Origin: Haliangium sp050303215
GTDB lineage: Bacteria > Myxococcota_A > Polyangia > Haliangiales > Haliangiaceae
Assembly (NCBI RefSeq): GCF_050303215.1
Contig: NZ_JBNLBH010000142.1
Coordinates: 1 to 64,000, forward strand
Direction: 5' to 3'
DNA length: 64,000 nucleotides
Both the position numbers and the translations under genes were made by a program. Positions 37,495 to 50,603 of the stretch are shown piece by piece (within the stretch, counting starts at the first letter, position 1; the number at the start of each line of letters is the position of its first letter). The notes under the pieces are model-generated. The model was not told the DNA's origin and made no database searches. It saw nothing but the letters and a program-made list of their open reading frames with translations.

Positions 37495-37575
37495 GACGTC
37501 GGCCATCGCCGGAGGCGACGTCGGCCATCGCCGGAGGCGACGGCTAGGCACTTCGGCGCAGCCGGAGTGCACCGG
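37495..37575. repeat. 22-bp tandem duplication merging into a REP-like element
   Basis: A perfect 22-base unit starting GACGTCGGCCATCGCC is present twice (37495-37516, 37517-37538). The second copy runs into a palindromic element (GGCGACGGC, then GCACTTCGGC-GCA-GCCGGAGTGC) that matches the elements at 28486-28615 at roughly 85% over about 48 bases. It lies in the divergent gap between the aldo-keto reductase and deoC genes, just upstream of deoC. Confidence 0.75.
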
Positions 37576-37606
37576 GGAGCCCGCTTCCGGTATATTGCGG
37601 CCAGCC

Positions 37607-38563
<957 letters not shown>

Positions 38564-38564
38564 C

Positions 38565-41148
<2,584 letters not shown>

Positions 41149-41152
<4 letters not shown>

Positions 41153-41997
41153 CCTCTCTGTATCCCCAGCTCCAGGAAGCGGTGGCGTTCCTGGAAGAAC
41201 GGCTCGCCGGCCGGCAGCCGCAGGTCGGCTTGATCTTGGGCAGCGGCCTGGGCGCGTTCGCCGAGCAGCTCGAGGGGGCCGTGACCGTGAGCTACGGCGA
41301 CGTCCCTCACTTCCCGAGCTCGACCGCACCCGGCCACGTGGGGCGACTGGTGTGCGGGCAGTGTGGAGGCTTGCCGTGCATCGTGATGCAGGGGCGGGTG
41401 CACATGTACGAAGGGCATCCGGCGTCGCAGGTGAGCTTTCCGGCGCGGGCCTTGATCGCCCTGGGCGCGCGCACGCTGGTCATCACCAACGCGGCCGGAG
41501 GGATGCACGCGGACTGGGAGCCGGGCACGTTCATGCTGATCCGCGATCACATCAACCTGATGCACGACCACCCCCTGCGGGGGCCCAATGACGACCGCCT
41601 GGGGCCGCGGTTTCCGGACATGACCCGGGCCTACGATCCGGCCTTGCGCGAGCTGGCGCGGCGGGCGGCGTCCCGGGTCGGGGTCGAGCTGAAGGAGGGC
41701 GTCTACCTGGCCAGCACCGGCCCGACGTACGAGACCCCGGCGGAGATTCGCATGATGACCGCGATGGGGGCCGACGCCTGCGGGATGTCCACGGTGCCCG
41801 AGGTGATCGTGGCCAGCCACATGGGCGCGCGGGTGTTGGGCATCTCGTGCATCACGAACAAGGCCGCCGGGATCACGGGCGAGCCGCTCAGCCACGACGA
41901 GGTCACGGAGACCGGCGAGCGGGTCAAGGTGCAGTTTCAGGCGCTGCTGGTGAGCATCCTCGAGGAGCTGGGCCGCGAGGAGAGGGACGATGGCTGA
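41149..41997 (+). CDS. Purine-nucleoside phosphorylase, trimeric (PNP/MTAP) family
   Basis: 282 residues. Motifs: phosphate-binding GSGLG (31-35) and STAPGHVGRL, MQGRVHMYEGHP, TNAAGG, GPTYETPAEIRM (substrate Glu and Met) and SCITNKAAGI (base-recognising Asn). It releases purine from (deoxy)inosine or guanosine. It supplies (deoxy)ribose 1-phosphate to DeoB. It overlaps both neighbours by a few bases. Confidence 0.95.
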
Positions 41998-42430
41998 GCT
42001 GGGTCGCGACCGCGAGGCCGCCCTGATCGAGACCGCGCTGGCTGCGCGCCATAAGGCGTACGCGCCCTACTCGGGGTTCGATGTCGGGTGCGGACTGCTG
42101 GTAGACGGGCGGGTGTACGCCGGGGCGAACATCGAAAACGCCTCGTACGGGCTGTGTCTGTGCGCCGAGCGGACGGCGCTGGCGGCCGCGGTCATGGATG
42201 GGGCGCGGGTGCTCGAAGCCGTGGTGGTAGCCTCGCAGAGCTCGCCGCCGGCGGCGCCGTGCGGCATGTGTCGGCAGGCGCTGGCGGAGTTCAGCCCGGA
42301 TCCAGGTGCGGTCCGGGTGGTCTTGGTCAACGTTCACGGCGACCGCCTCGATCGAAGCTTGGCCGAGCTATTGCCCGACGCGTTCTCTCGCCATCAGCTC
42401 ACGCCTCACGCAGGCGAGCACGAGGGCTAG
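41990..42430 (+). CDS. cdd: Cytidine deaminase
   Basis: 146 residues. It converts (deoxy)cytidine to (deoxy)uridine so the pyrimidine phosphorylase can act. Zn site: C58-A-E60 and P-C91-G-M-C94, with YSGFDVGCGLL and GANIENASYG for substrate. The three-Cys arrangement is the tetrameric type. It overlaps the preceding gene by 8 bases and closes the operon. The following 387 bases are non-coding and separate it from the biosynthetic cluster. Confidence 0.95.
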   Translation: MAELGRDREAALIETALAARHKAYAPYSGFDVGCGLLVDGRVYAGANIENASYGLCLCAERTALAAAVMDGARVLEAVVVASQSSPPAAPCGMCRQALAEFSPDPGAVRVVLVNVHGDRLDRSLAELLPDAFSRHQLTPHAGEHEG

Positions 42431-42817
42431 CCGAGTACTGGTCCGCGGTGGCGCGGCGCCTCACCAGCGCTCGCCGCTATGAGCGAACCGTCTGCCATCA
42501 CGGCGGGCGGTTCGCCCCCACGTCGGTGGTCTCGGCAGACACCGCGCGGCCAACGCCGCTGATCAGCCGGTGACCGCTCCGGCGGCGCGACCTCGTCACC
42601 CGATGACTCGGTCATGCCGGTCACCGCGGTCGAAAGTTCGTGCACCCTGCTCGCGAACCGGTCTGCCTGCCCGCGCCCGAACGCGACCCTGCCGCGCCCA
42701 GCGCAGAACCGAACTCCAGCGCGCCGCGGGACCCGCCCAGCGCCCGAGGTGGGAACCTTTCACAGCGCTCCGCATCATTTGATGTGACCCACCCACGAAC
42801 TTGATAGGAGCAACCAC
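42431..42817 (+). promoter_or_regulatory. Upstream region of the left biosynthetic operon with paired operator-like palindromes
   Basis: 387 non-coding bases. CGGTGACCG (42568-42576) and CGGTCACCG (42618-42626) are each near-palindromic and start exactly 50 bases apart. ATGAC-TCG-GTCAT (42603-42615) lies between them, and CATCATTTGATG (42773-42784) sits close to the gene. A TAGGAG Shine-Dalgarno precedes the ATG at 42818. No -10/-35 pair is certain. The sites look like transcription-factor targets; no regulator gene lies in the window. Confidence 0.45.
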
Positions 42818-44149
42818 ATGACCCAGGCAGCCCTCCGAGCGCACATGCGCCCCGACGCTCGACCCAGCTCGCAAGACGCTCTCGACCGCGTCATTCGCGC
42901 GGCGTGGGAACGACCGTTCTACCGCGAGCACTGGCGGGCGCACCTCGGGGTGACGCGATGCGAGCAGGTCCTCGCGCTCGTGCGTGAGGGCCGCATGAAC
43001 GAGCTGCCGGTGGTGCGCAAGAGTCACCTGCGCGACGGCCGCCATGACCTGCTCTCGTACCCGGGCGCGGTCGAGATCGTCAGCTCCTCCGGCACCACCG
43101 GACGTCCGGTCGATATCCCCATCGTCGGCGAGGAGGAGCGCAGCCAGGTGGCCCGTGTCCAGCGCATCATGCGCGAGCTCGGGGTTGGTCCCGGCACCCG
43201 CGTCCTGCAGATGCTCAGCCTCAACGACCTGTTCTCGGCCGGTCCCCTGGCCTGGCAGGCGGCCAAGGCCGAAGGCGCGTGCGTCATCCGCTGCACCACC
43301 GAGCGCGCTGGCCGGGTCCTGCAGGTGCTCGAGCACCTCCAGCCCGACGTGGTCGTCGGCAACCCGATCGCGCTCATCCGACTCGCCGAAACCCTCGCAG
43401 ACGCCTGGCCGGCGCCCAGCGCGTTGCCCACGCGCGCGTTCCTGGTCGGGGCCGCGACCTTCGACAAGGACCTCGCGTCCACCCCTATCGCGGACAGGAT
43501 CGCCGGGTTGTGGGGCCTGGAGCTTTGGCTGAGCTCGTACGGCGCCAGTGACGTCGGCCCCGTCGCCTATGAATGTCGGCACCATCAGGGCTTGCATCTG
43601 CACGATGACATCCAATCGGTAGAGCTCATCGACCCGCGTACGGGCGCGCCGATCGAGTCCCCCGACACTCCCGGCGAGATCGTCGTCACCGCGCTGACGC
43701 TGCCGCGCGGCTTCATCCAGGTCCGCTACGCCACCGGTGACATGGCCGCCTGGATGCGCACTGAGCCATGCGCCTGCGGCCGCACCAGCGCGCGCCTGGG
43801 GCCGATCATCGGCCGCATCAACCAACACCTCAAGGTGGTGGGTCAGACCGTGTTCCCCGAGCTGCTGCTCGACCTCGCCGACCGCTGCCCGGGCGTCATG
43901 CGTTCCGCTGTGGTCGTGCGCACGGGACGTCTGGACGATGACGACGTCACGGTGCTGATCCTGCCCCAACAGGGGCACGATCCGTGCGAGACGCGCAATC
44001 AGGTCGTGGCCGAGTACCGGCGTCACCTGGCCACGGCGCCGACCGTCGAGGTCGCCGGCGAGGCCGATCTGGCCGCGCTCGAGGCGAGCGCGTCGCGGCA
44101 CGCCAACAACGTCAAGGTGCCGCGCTTCTTCGACCTCCGCACCAAGTAG
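42818..44149 (+). CDS. PaaK-like AMP-forming acyl/aryl ligase (ligase 1 of the cluster)
   Basis: 443 residues of the phenylacetate-CoA ligase branch of adenylating enzymes. ATP loop VSSSGTTGRP (88-97), YGASDVG (241-247), RYATGD (303-308), CACGR (318-322) and GRINQHLKVVGQTVFP (332-347). A C-terminal Lys in ANNVKVPRFF could be the adenylation lysine. It activates a carboxylic acid as acyl-AMP, then transfers it to CoA, an amine or a thiol. First gene of a four-gene plus operon with a strong Shine-Dalgarno; the stop lies 11 bases before the PLP enzyme. In this cluster an aromatic acid such as 3-amino-4-hydroxybenzoate is a reasonable but unproven substrate. Confidence 0.85.
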   Translation: MTQAALRAHMRPDARPSSQDALDRVIRAAWERPFYREHWRAHLGVTRCEQVLALVREGRMNELPVVRKSHLRDGRHDLLSYPGAVEIVSSSGTTGRPVDIPIVGEEERSQVARVQRIMRELGVGPGTRVLQMLSLNDLFSAGPLAWQAAKAEGACVIRCTTERAGRVLQVLEHLQPDVVVGNPIALIRLAETLADAWPAPSALPTRAFLVGAATFDKDLASTPIADRIAGLWGLELWLSSYGASDVGPVAYECRHHQGLHLHDDIQSVELIDPRTGAPIESPDTPGEIVVTALTLPRGFIQVRYATGDMAAWMRTEPCACGRTSARLGPIIGRINQHLKVVGQTVFPELLLDLADRCPGVMRSAVVVRTGRLDDDDVTVLILPQQGHDPCETRNQVVAEYRRHLATAPTVEVAGEADLAALEASASRHANNVKVPRFFDLRTK

Positions 44150-44160
44150 GAGCAACGCCC

Positions 44161-45057
44161 ATGGCCACGCCGCCGACCCCGCTCATCGAGCTCGCCCGGC
44201 TCGCCCCTTGTCTGTACACCAAGGTGGAGTATCAACACCCCTCGGGCAGTATGAAGCACCGCTCGATTCCGCGGTTCTTGCGCGCGCTGCTCGAGCGCGG
44301 CGAGCTTCGCCCCAGACAGACAGTCGCGATCCACAGCGCCGGCGCAGCAGCCGTGACCACCGCCTGGGCCGGGGCGCAGCTCGGTCTGCCGGTCGTGGCC
44401 GTTCTGCCGCCGTTTGCGACCGACACCACCGTGGCCGCGCTCCGCTGGCTGGGCGCTAGCTGTCATCGCGTCCCCCCGGCGCGTGGCAAGGCGCTCATGC
44501 AAGACCTGGGCGCCACCCCCGACGTCTACGTCCTGGCCCAGGCCCGCGAGCCCGAGCTCATCGACCACTATCGCGCCGTGGCCGCCGAGGTGCTCGAGCA
44601 GCTCGGCGACGTCGCCGCGATCACGGTCGGCATCGGTACTGGCCTGTCGATCACGGGCATCGCGCGCGAAGTGAAGGACCGCGGCGTCGCCACGCTCGTG
44701 TACGGCACCGAACCCGCCGAGTCCGCGGTCGCCTCCGGACAGCCGTGGGCGCCGCATCGCATCCCGGGCCTGGCCCCGCCCATCCCCCAGGACCTGCTGG
44801 AGATCGACCTGCTCGCCGGTATCGAGCCCGTGCCCTCCGACGAGGCCTGGGAGTGCGCGCAGCGAGTGGCCAGGGGCGAAGGGCTGCTCGTCGGCCCCTC
44901 CGCGGGCGCCACCATCGCGGCCGCGCTGCGCCTGCGCGCGCGCGGGCTGGCGGGACCGATCGTCGCCGTGTGCGCGTGCAGCATGTCCGAATACCTCGAC
45001 ATGCTCCCCGCTGAGGCCTCGCAACCCCCGCCCGCCGGCGCGCCCGGCGCGCGATGA
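44161..45057 (+). CDS. Cysteine-synthase-like PLP enzyme (fold type II) with altered substrate loop
   Basis: 298 residues. PLP lysine K32 in PSGSMKHRS; phosphate loop GIGTGLSITG (157-166); TEPAES; HRIPGLAP; VGPSAGATIAAAL near the end for the PLP nitrogen. The normal asparagine loop T-S-G-N-T-G reads S59-A-G-A-A-A64, so substrate carboxylate binding differs from CysK and the enzyme probably does not make ordinary cysteine. BGC relatives form diamino acids or other beta-substituted products. It is coupled to the MFS gene by a 4-base ATGA overlap. A GGAGC Shine-Dalgarno precedes the ATG. Confidence 0.82.
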   Translation: MATPPTPLIELARLAPCLYTKVEYQHPSGSMKHRSIPRFLRALLERGELRPRQTVAIHSAGAAAVTTAWAGAQLGLPVVAVLPPFATDTTVAALRWLGASCHRVPPARGKALMQDLGATPDVYVLAQAREPELIDHYRAVAAEVLEQLGDVAAITVGIGTGLSITGIAREVKDRGVATLVYGTEPAESAVASGQPWAPHRIPGLAPPIPQDLLEIDLLAGIEPVPSDEAWECAQRVARGEGLLVGPSAGATIAAALRLRARGLAGPIVAVCACSMSEYLDMLPAEASQPPPAGAPGAR

Positions 45058-46370
45058 CACACGCGTCCGACGAGCGCGCGAGCGCGCAGCTCTCGCCCTC
45101 GACACGAGCGCCGCCACGCGTGCGCTGCTACGTGCGGGTCAGCCAGCCGCGCTCGCGGTCGATCATCCTCGCCTTGTGGCTGATGGTCTTCACCATCAGC
45201 AGCCAGGTCAACGTCGTCATCCCCATCCTGCCGCGCCTCGGCGAGTCCCTCGATATCCCCGAGTCGCTGTTCGGCTTCGTGGTGAGCGTGTACGCCATCG
45301 CGCTGAGCGTCGTGGCGCTCTTGGGGGGCCCCATGTCCGACACCTTGGGCCGGCGCCGCATCATGCTCATGGGCTGCGTCGGCACGGCGGCCGCGCTGTC
45401 GCTGCACTCCCTCGCCTACGACTTCCTCTCGCTCGTGCTCGCGCGCGTGCTGACCGGCGCGGCCGGCGGGTTCCTCAGCGGCTCGGCGGTCGCCTGCATC
45501 GGCGACTACTTCGCGCCCGAGCGACGCGGTCGAGTCACCGGCTATGTGCTCAGCGGGGTCGCGTTCGGGCAAATGATCGGAATCCCGATCGGCACCCTGC
45601 TGGCCGAGCACTTCGACTATCGGTGGACCTTTGCCCTGTTCGCCGCCCTCATGGTGCTGGCCGCGACGCTGGTGTGGCGATACCTGCCCCGCATCGCGCC
45701 TCCGCAGCGCCCGGGCGGACTCGCGCTGCGGGCGGTGTTGGCGAACTACCGCCGCATCCAGCGCCGGCCCGGGGCCGTCCTGCTGGTGGCGACCAACCTG
45801 ATCGCGTTCGCGGCCCTCAATGTATACCTGGTGTACCTCCCGGCCTGGCTCAAGAGCCACCTAGGCCTGTCCGGAACCGAAATCGCCTCCATGTTCTTCG
45901 CCGGCGGATTGGCCACGGTCCTGGCCAGTCCCGTGATCGGCCACCTCACCGATCACGTCGGCAAGGTGACCTTGATCGCCTCGGCCTGCGCGGCGATGGG
46001 GCTTTTGGCCATGGCCACCCTGTTCGCGGTCGAGGGCACTTGGTCGGCCAGCTTGATGTTCTCCGCCATGATGCTCGCCGTGGCCCTGCGCAACGTGCCC
46101 TTTCAATCGCTGCTGACCATGATGGTCTCCGGCCGCGAGCGCGGGACCCTGTCCAGCCTCGCCTTCTCCGCCGGCCAGATCGGCATGGGCGTGGGCGGAC
46201 TCCTCGCCGGCCTCGCCTACCATGGCTACGGATTCGCCGGCACCTGCTCCACCGCCGCCGTGCTCGGGCTCACGCTGGCGTTGCTCGTCTACCAGTGGCT
46301 GCCGGAGCCGGTCGCCACGCCCACTCCCCGGGAGCGCTCGCTGCCCGTGAGCACTCCCTCGCCCACATGA
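45054..46370 (+). CDS. MFS drug/metabolite exporter
   Basis: 438 residues, 12 predicted transmembrane helices after a 35-residue basic cytoplasmic N-terminus. Motif A appears as GGPMSDTLGRRRIML between TM2 and TM3; RVLTGAAGGFLSGSAVACIG (motif B region) and GVAFGQMIGIPIGTLLAEHF (motif C-like, exporter type) follow. The proton-driven DHA1 family fits. Its place between biosynthetic enzymes suggests export of the product or an intermediate, or self-protection. Confidence 0.87.
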   Translation: MTHASDERASAQLSPSTRAPPRVRCYVRVSQPRSRSIILALWLMVFTISSQVNVVIPILPRLGESLDIPESLFGFVVSVYAIALSVVALLGGPMSDTLGRRRIMLMGCVGTAAALSLHSLAYDFLSLVLARVLTGAAGGFLSGSAVACIGDYFAPERRGRVTGYVLSGVAFGQMIGIPIGTLLAEHFDYRWTFALFAALMVLAATLVWRYLPRIAPPQRPGGLALRAVLANYRRIQRRPGAVLLVATNLIAFAALNVYLVYLPAWLKSHLGLSGTEIASMFFAGGLATVLASPVIGHLTDHVGKVTLIASACAAMGLLAMATLFAVEGTWSASLMFSAMMLAVALRNVPFQSLLTMMVSGRERGTLSSLAFSAGQIGMGVGGLLAGLAYHGYGFAGTCSTAAVLGLTLALLVYQWLPEPVATPTPRERSLPVSTPSPT

Positions 46371-46379
46371 GGTACTGCC

Positions 46380-47324
46380 GTGACCCTTCCATCTCTCCGT
46401 CCTCCCACCCGTGACGATGAAGTCGAGCCGCGCGAGATCGTGTATCGCCACTTCGACCGCGAGGGACTCGCGCGGGCCTACGACGTCCCCGCTTCGCTCC
46501 CACAGCACGTGGTCCGCGCCCACCTCGCGCGCTACGCCCAAGCGTCGATGCGGGTCCGCACGTCGTCGTCGGCGCGGCTCGACCTCGCCTACGGCCCAGC
46601 CCCCGCGCAGAAGCTCGACGTATTCACGACCTCGGCGCCGTGCGCCCCCATCGTGGTGTACTTCCACGGCGGCGGGTGGCGGCGCGGCAGCAAGGACGAG
46701 CGCGCCTTCCCGGCCGCGCACCTCAGCGCCGCCGGCATCATCTGGATCCCCGTCGGCACCTCGCTGTGCCCAACCGTGACCATCGAAGAGATGATCGCCG
46801 AGGCTCGCGACGCCGTGGCCTGGGTCTACGCCCACGCCCCCACCTTCGGCGGCGACCGGCGGCGCATCTACGTCGCCGGCAACTCGGCCGGCGCCCACCT
46901 CGCCGCCATGGCCGCGGGGACCCACTGGCAGAACCGAGGCCTCCCGGCCGATGTGGTTCGCGGCGCGCTCTTGTGCAGCGGCGTCTACGACTTCGAGCCG
47001 CTCACCTACCACCGCTTCCCGGACCCGGCCGAGCTGTTCCGCGACCCCGCCCATCGGCGAGCGCTGCGCAGCTATCGCTGGCTGAGCCCCCTGTGCCACC
47101 TGCCACGCACGGCCTGCGACGCCCTCGTCGCCGTGGGCGGAAACGAGCCCGAGGAGTTCCGCCGGCAGTCAGTAGACTACTGCGATACCCTTCGCAAGCG
47201 CGGTGGACACGCCCAGCTCCTCATCGCCCAGGGCCACGACCACTTCTCTCTCATCGGCGCCTGGGCGGAGCCCGACAGCGCCCTGTTCCGCGCCGTGGTC
47301 AGCCTGATCACGGCCGCGTCCTGA
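46380..47324 (+). CDS. Alpha/beta hydrolase, kynurenine-formamidase/esterase-like
   Basis: 314 residues. Oxyanion motif HGGGW (96-100), nucleophile elbow GNSAGAH (S169), an acidic residue after VAVGGNEPEEF and the catalytic His in GHDHFSLI: a complete triad of the HSL/BNA7-like type. This family includes arylformamidases and carbamate or ester hydrolases. It could trim a protecting acyl or formyl group or hydrolyse a CoA-free ester in the pathway. The GTG start follows GAGG 9 bases after the MFS stop. Its stop abuts the convergent RND gene stop without any gap. Confidence 0.82.
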   Translation: MTLPSLRPPTRDDEVEPREIVYRHFDREGLARAYDVPASLPQHVVRAHLARYAQASMRVRTSSSARLDLAYGPAPAQKLDVFTTSAPCAPIVVYFHGGGWRRGSKDERAFPAAHLSAAGIIWIPVGTSLCPTVTIEEMIAEARDAVAWVYAHAPTFGGDRRRIYVAGNSAGAHLAAMAAGTHWQNRGLPADVVRGALLCSGVYDFEPLTYHRFPDPAELFRDPAHRRALRSYRWLSPLCHLPRTACDALVAVGGNEPEEFRRQSVDYCDTLRKRGGHAQLLIAQGHDHFSLIGAWAEPDSALFRAVVSLITAAS

Positions 47325-50300
47325 TCACAGGCGCGTCGTCACGGCCCGCGACGCGATCTTGGCCTTGGCGACCCGGCGGCCGGTCCGCAGGCGCCACACG
47401 CTCGTGAACACCGCCGGCACGAGTACGAGCGACAGCACCGTGGACAGCGCCAGGCCGCCCAGCACGATGCTGCCCACGCCGCGATACAGCTCCGAGCCGG
47501 CTCCCGGGAAGAACACCAGCGGCATCAGACCGGCCAGGGAGGTCGACGTGCTCATCAAGATGGGCCGGACGCGATCGTCGACCGCGCCCGTGATCGCCTC
47601 TTCCAAGCTGGCGCCCTGCTCGCGCATGCGCGTGAGCGCGCCTTCGACCATCAGAATGGCGTTGTTGACCACCACGCCGATCAAGATGACGAAGCCGGTC
47701 GCCGAGATCATATCGAGCGGCTGCGGGCCCAGGAGCCAGTCGACCAGGCGCAGGCCGAGGACCCCACCAGCGCCCGCCAGCGGCACGGTCACCAGAATGG
47801 CCACCGGAGCCACCGCGTCCTCGAACAGCGCCGCGAGCAGCAGGAAGACGATGATGACCGCGAGCACCAACACGCCACCAAAGCGGCTCTTGGCGTCCTC
47901 GAGCTTGCCCGCGTCCCCGCCGAGGGTGATGTCGACGCCGTCGGGGACCTCGCCCGCGGCCGTCAGCGCCGCGACCCGGGCCTCGACGACGGCCTTGGCG
48001 TCCTCGAACGCGACCTCGGCCGGCGGCGAAATCTGCAGCGTGATGGCCCTGCGGCGCTCGATCCGCTGTATGACGTTGGGGCCGAGGGTCTCGCGCAGCT
48101 CGGTCAGGACACCGACCGGTACGACCTGGCCCGCCGGCGTCCTCGTGGGCGTCGTGGCGAGCGCGCGGGTCCCGTCGATGCGCGGGCGCGCCAGCTCACG
48201 GCCCTCGCCCCGCTCCCTCTGGGCTCGCAGCAGCACATCGCGCTTGGGTTCGCCCTCGCGGCCAAGCTCGCCGATGATGGCGCCGTCGATGTAAGCATCT
48301 ACGATGAGCCCCAGATCGGCGCTGGACAGACCGTGACGGTTGAGCTGATCGCGGCGCGGCTCGACCCGCAGCTCGGGTGCGCCCAGGTCCAAGCCCGGGA
48401 TGGGCCGGATCTGAGCGCCGGACAGCTCTCGGCGCAGCGCGCCCGCGAGCGCCCGACCCACCCTGGTCATGGCCCCCAGGTCAGCCCCGGTGATATCGAC
48501 CTCGATGGCGCGTCCCCCATCAACCCGGCGTCCGAAAAGACTGCCCTGGGTAGCCACGCCGATCGTATCGGGGACGTCCGAGATGACCCGGCGGACGAGG
48601 GTTACCGCGTCCCCCACCCGGGTTGGGTCCTCAGCGGCCGCGACCACGAGGATGCGCTCGGTCCCCCCGGCGAAGAAGGTCCGATCGAGCGCCGGTGCCC
48701 CCTCGCGGCCCTCACCGACGTGGGCGGCCAGGCGCCCGTGCACCTCGTCCGCCGTGGCACGCAGCGCCGATTCGGAGAAGCCCGGCGGAGGAATCATGAT
48801 GCCGAACACGATGTTGCGCTGGCCGGTCGGCAAGTACTCCATGGGCGGCATCAGCGCCAGCCCCACCCCGGCCACGCCGACCACGCCGAGCCCAGCCACC
48901 CACGCGGTACGTCCGCGCATCGCGACGATCCAGCTCACGACCCGCGCGATGCGCGGGTAGCGCGGCGTCACCGCCGCCGTGGGGGGCGCCGTGGTCGCGC
49001 GCCACATCATCACCGTCCGGGCCGGAACCCCGGCCATCGCGGCCGGGCCCGACGCCTCGACAGCCGCCGCCAACCCCGTGCGCCGCGCGCCGCCGTGGGC
49101 TCGCGTCCTGCTCATCAGCCGGGCCGCGAAGCTGGGGATCACCACCACCGAGACCACCAGCGAGACCGCCACCGCGGTGGACAGCGCCAGGCCGATGTCG
49201 CGCAAGAGCTGCCCCACCTCGTCCTGCCAGGCGATGATGGGGATGAACACCACCGCGGTCGTACACGTGGACGCAAGCAGCGCCCCCCACACCGCACGCG
49301 TGCCCAGGAGGGCGGCGCGGGCCCCGTCGATGCCCCGATCGCGCCACGCGACGATGCTCTCGAGCACGACGATCGAGGCGTCCACCACCATGCCCACCGC
49401 AAACGCCATACCGGCCAACGAGACCACGTTGACGCTGCGCCCCAGGAGCGACATGACCAACGCTGTGCCAACCACGCTGACCGGGATCGACAGCGCGATG
49501 ATCACCGACCCGCTCAGGCTGCGCAAGAACAACAGCAACACCGCGATGGCCAGGATGCCGCCGAGCACGATGTTGTTGCGCACCTGCGTCAACGAGCCGT
49601 CGATGTAGGCGGTCTGATCGGTGACGACGCGGATGCGCAACCCCTCGGCGGCGAGCCGGTCGGCCTCGATCTCCGCGGCGACTCGGTAGATCTCGCGGGT
49701 CACCGTCAGCACGTTGGAGCCGGTCTCACTCAGCAGGATCAGCGCCAACGCGGGTGCGCCGTTGAAGAAGGACACCTCATCGGCGGCGCGCAGCCCCATG
49801 CGCACCGTGGCAACGTCGCCGAGGCGCACCGGGGGGCCCTGGTCGGAGGTGCGGAGCACGGCCCGGCGCAGGGCCTCGGGAACGCTCGGAGCCACCGCCG
49901 TGCGCACGGTGACGCGGCGCTTGCCCAACGACACCTCGCCGGCCGACACATCGGCGACCTCGGAGCGGATGGCCGCGCCCAACTGGCCCACCGTGATGCC
50001 ACGCGCCGCCAGCGCGTCGGGGTCGAAATCGACGTGGATCTCCTGCTCTCGCCCACCGACGACGCGAATGTCAGCGACTCCCGGAATCCGCTGGAACTGA
50101 GGGACGACGGTGTCGAGCACCCAGCTCCGATAGGCATCGATCTCCTGCCCCGGTGGATCGCTCTGAATCATCAAGACCGCCAGGGGCGGCGCCCCAGCGT
50201 CGGCCGTCGCGATGATCGGCTGGCGCGCAGTGGCGGGGTAGTCGGGGACTTGGGAGAGCAGGTTGGACACTCGCACCAGCGCATCGTCGAGCTCGGTACC

Positions 50301-50603
50301 CACGGCGAGTTCGAGGGTGATGACCGCGCGCTCGCGCCGGGCCTCCGAGCTCATGCGCACGAGCCCGGGCAGACTCTCGAGCACCTCTTCCTGGGGCACC
50401 ACCAGCTCCGACTCGACCTCGGTCGGGGTGGCGCCCGGCCACGCAGTGGACACGCTCACGGCCGGCACCGAGACATCCGGCGTGAGTTGGATGGGCATGT
50501 CGACGATGGCCAGCGTACCGAAGAGCGCCACCAACGTGACCCCTACCGAGACCGACACCGGACGCGCGATGGCGTGCTGCAAGATGCTGCGGCCGGGGTT
50601 CAT
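47325..50603 (-). CDS. RND efflux transporter, AcrB/CusA superfamily
   Basis: 1092 residues with two large periplasmic loops and about 12 transmembrane helices in two repeats (ARPVSVSVGVTLVALFGTLA; FVILIGVVVNNAILM). The central helix has GMAFAVGMVVDASIVVLESI, so only one Asp is present at the proton-relay pair (VDA, not VDD). An extra cytoplasmic Ala/Arg-rich loop of about 60 residues joins the halves. It pumps small molecules out with an adaptor and an outer-membrane channel; no TolC gene lies in the window. Start overlaps the adaptor stop by 4 bases (ATGA). Confidence 0.93.
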   Translation of the reverse strand: MNPGRSILQHAIARPVSVSVGVTLVALFGTLAIVDMPIQLTPDVSVPAVSVSTAWPGATPTEVESELVVPQEEVLESLPGLVRMSSEARRERAVITLELAVGTELDDALVRVSNLLSQVPDYPATARQPIIATADAGAPPLAVLMIQSDPPGQEIDAYRSWVLDTVVPQFQRIPGVADIRVVGGREQEIHVDFDPDALAARGITVGQLGAAIRSEVADVSAGEVSLGKRRVTVRTAVAPSVPEALRRAVLRTSDQGPPVRLGDVATVRMGLRAADEVSFFNGAPALALILLSETGSNVLTVTREIYRVAAEIEADRLAAEGLRIRVVTDQTAYIDGSLTQVRNNIVLGGILAIAVLLLFLRSLSGSVIIALSIPVSVVGTALVMSLLGRSVNVVSLAGMAFAVGMVVDASIVVLESIVAWRDRGIDGARAALLGTRAVWGALLASTCTTAVVFIPIIAWQDEVGQLLRDIGLALSTAVAVSLVVSVVVIPSFAARLMSRTRAHGGARRTGLAAAVEASGPAAMAGVPARTVMMWRATTAPPTAAVTPRYPRIARVVSWIVAMRGRTAWVAGLGVVGVAGVGLALMPPMEYLPTGQRNIVFGIMIPPPGFSESALRATADEVHGRLAAHVGEGREGAPALDRTFFAGGTERILVVAAAEDPTRVGDAVTLVRRVISDVPDTIGVATQGSLFGRRVDGGRAIEVDITGADLGAMTRVGRALAGALRRELSGAQIRPIPGLDLGAPELRVEPRRDQLNRHGLSSADLGLIVDAYIDGAIIGELGREGEPKRDVLLRAQRERGEGRELARPRIDGTRALATTPTRTPAGQVVPVGVLTELRETLGPNVIQRIERRRAITLQISPPAEVAFEDAKAVVEARVAALTAAGEVPDGVDITLGGDAGKLEDAKSRFGGVLVLAVIIVFLLLAALFEDAVAPVAILVTVPLAGAGGVLGLRLVDWLLGPQPLDMISATGFVILIGVVVNNAILMVEGALTRMREQGASLEEAITGAVDDRVRPILMSTSTSLAGLMPLVFFPGAGSELYRGVGSIVLGGLALSTVLSLVLVPAVFTSVWRLRTGRRVAKAKIASRAVTTRL

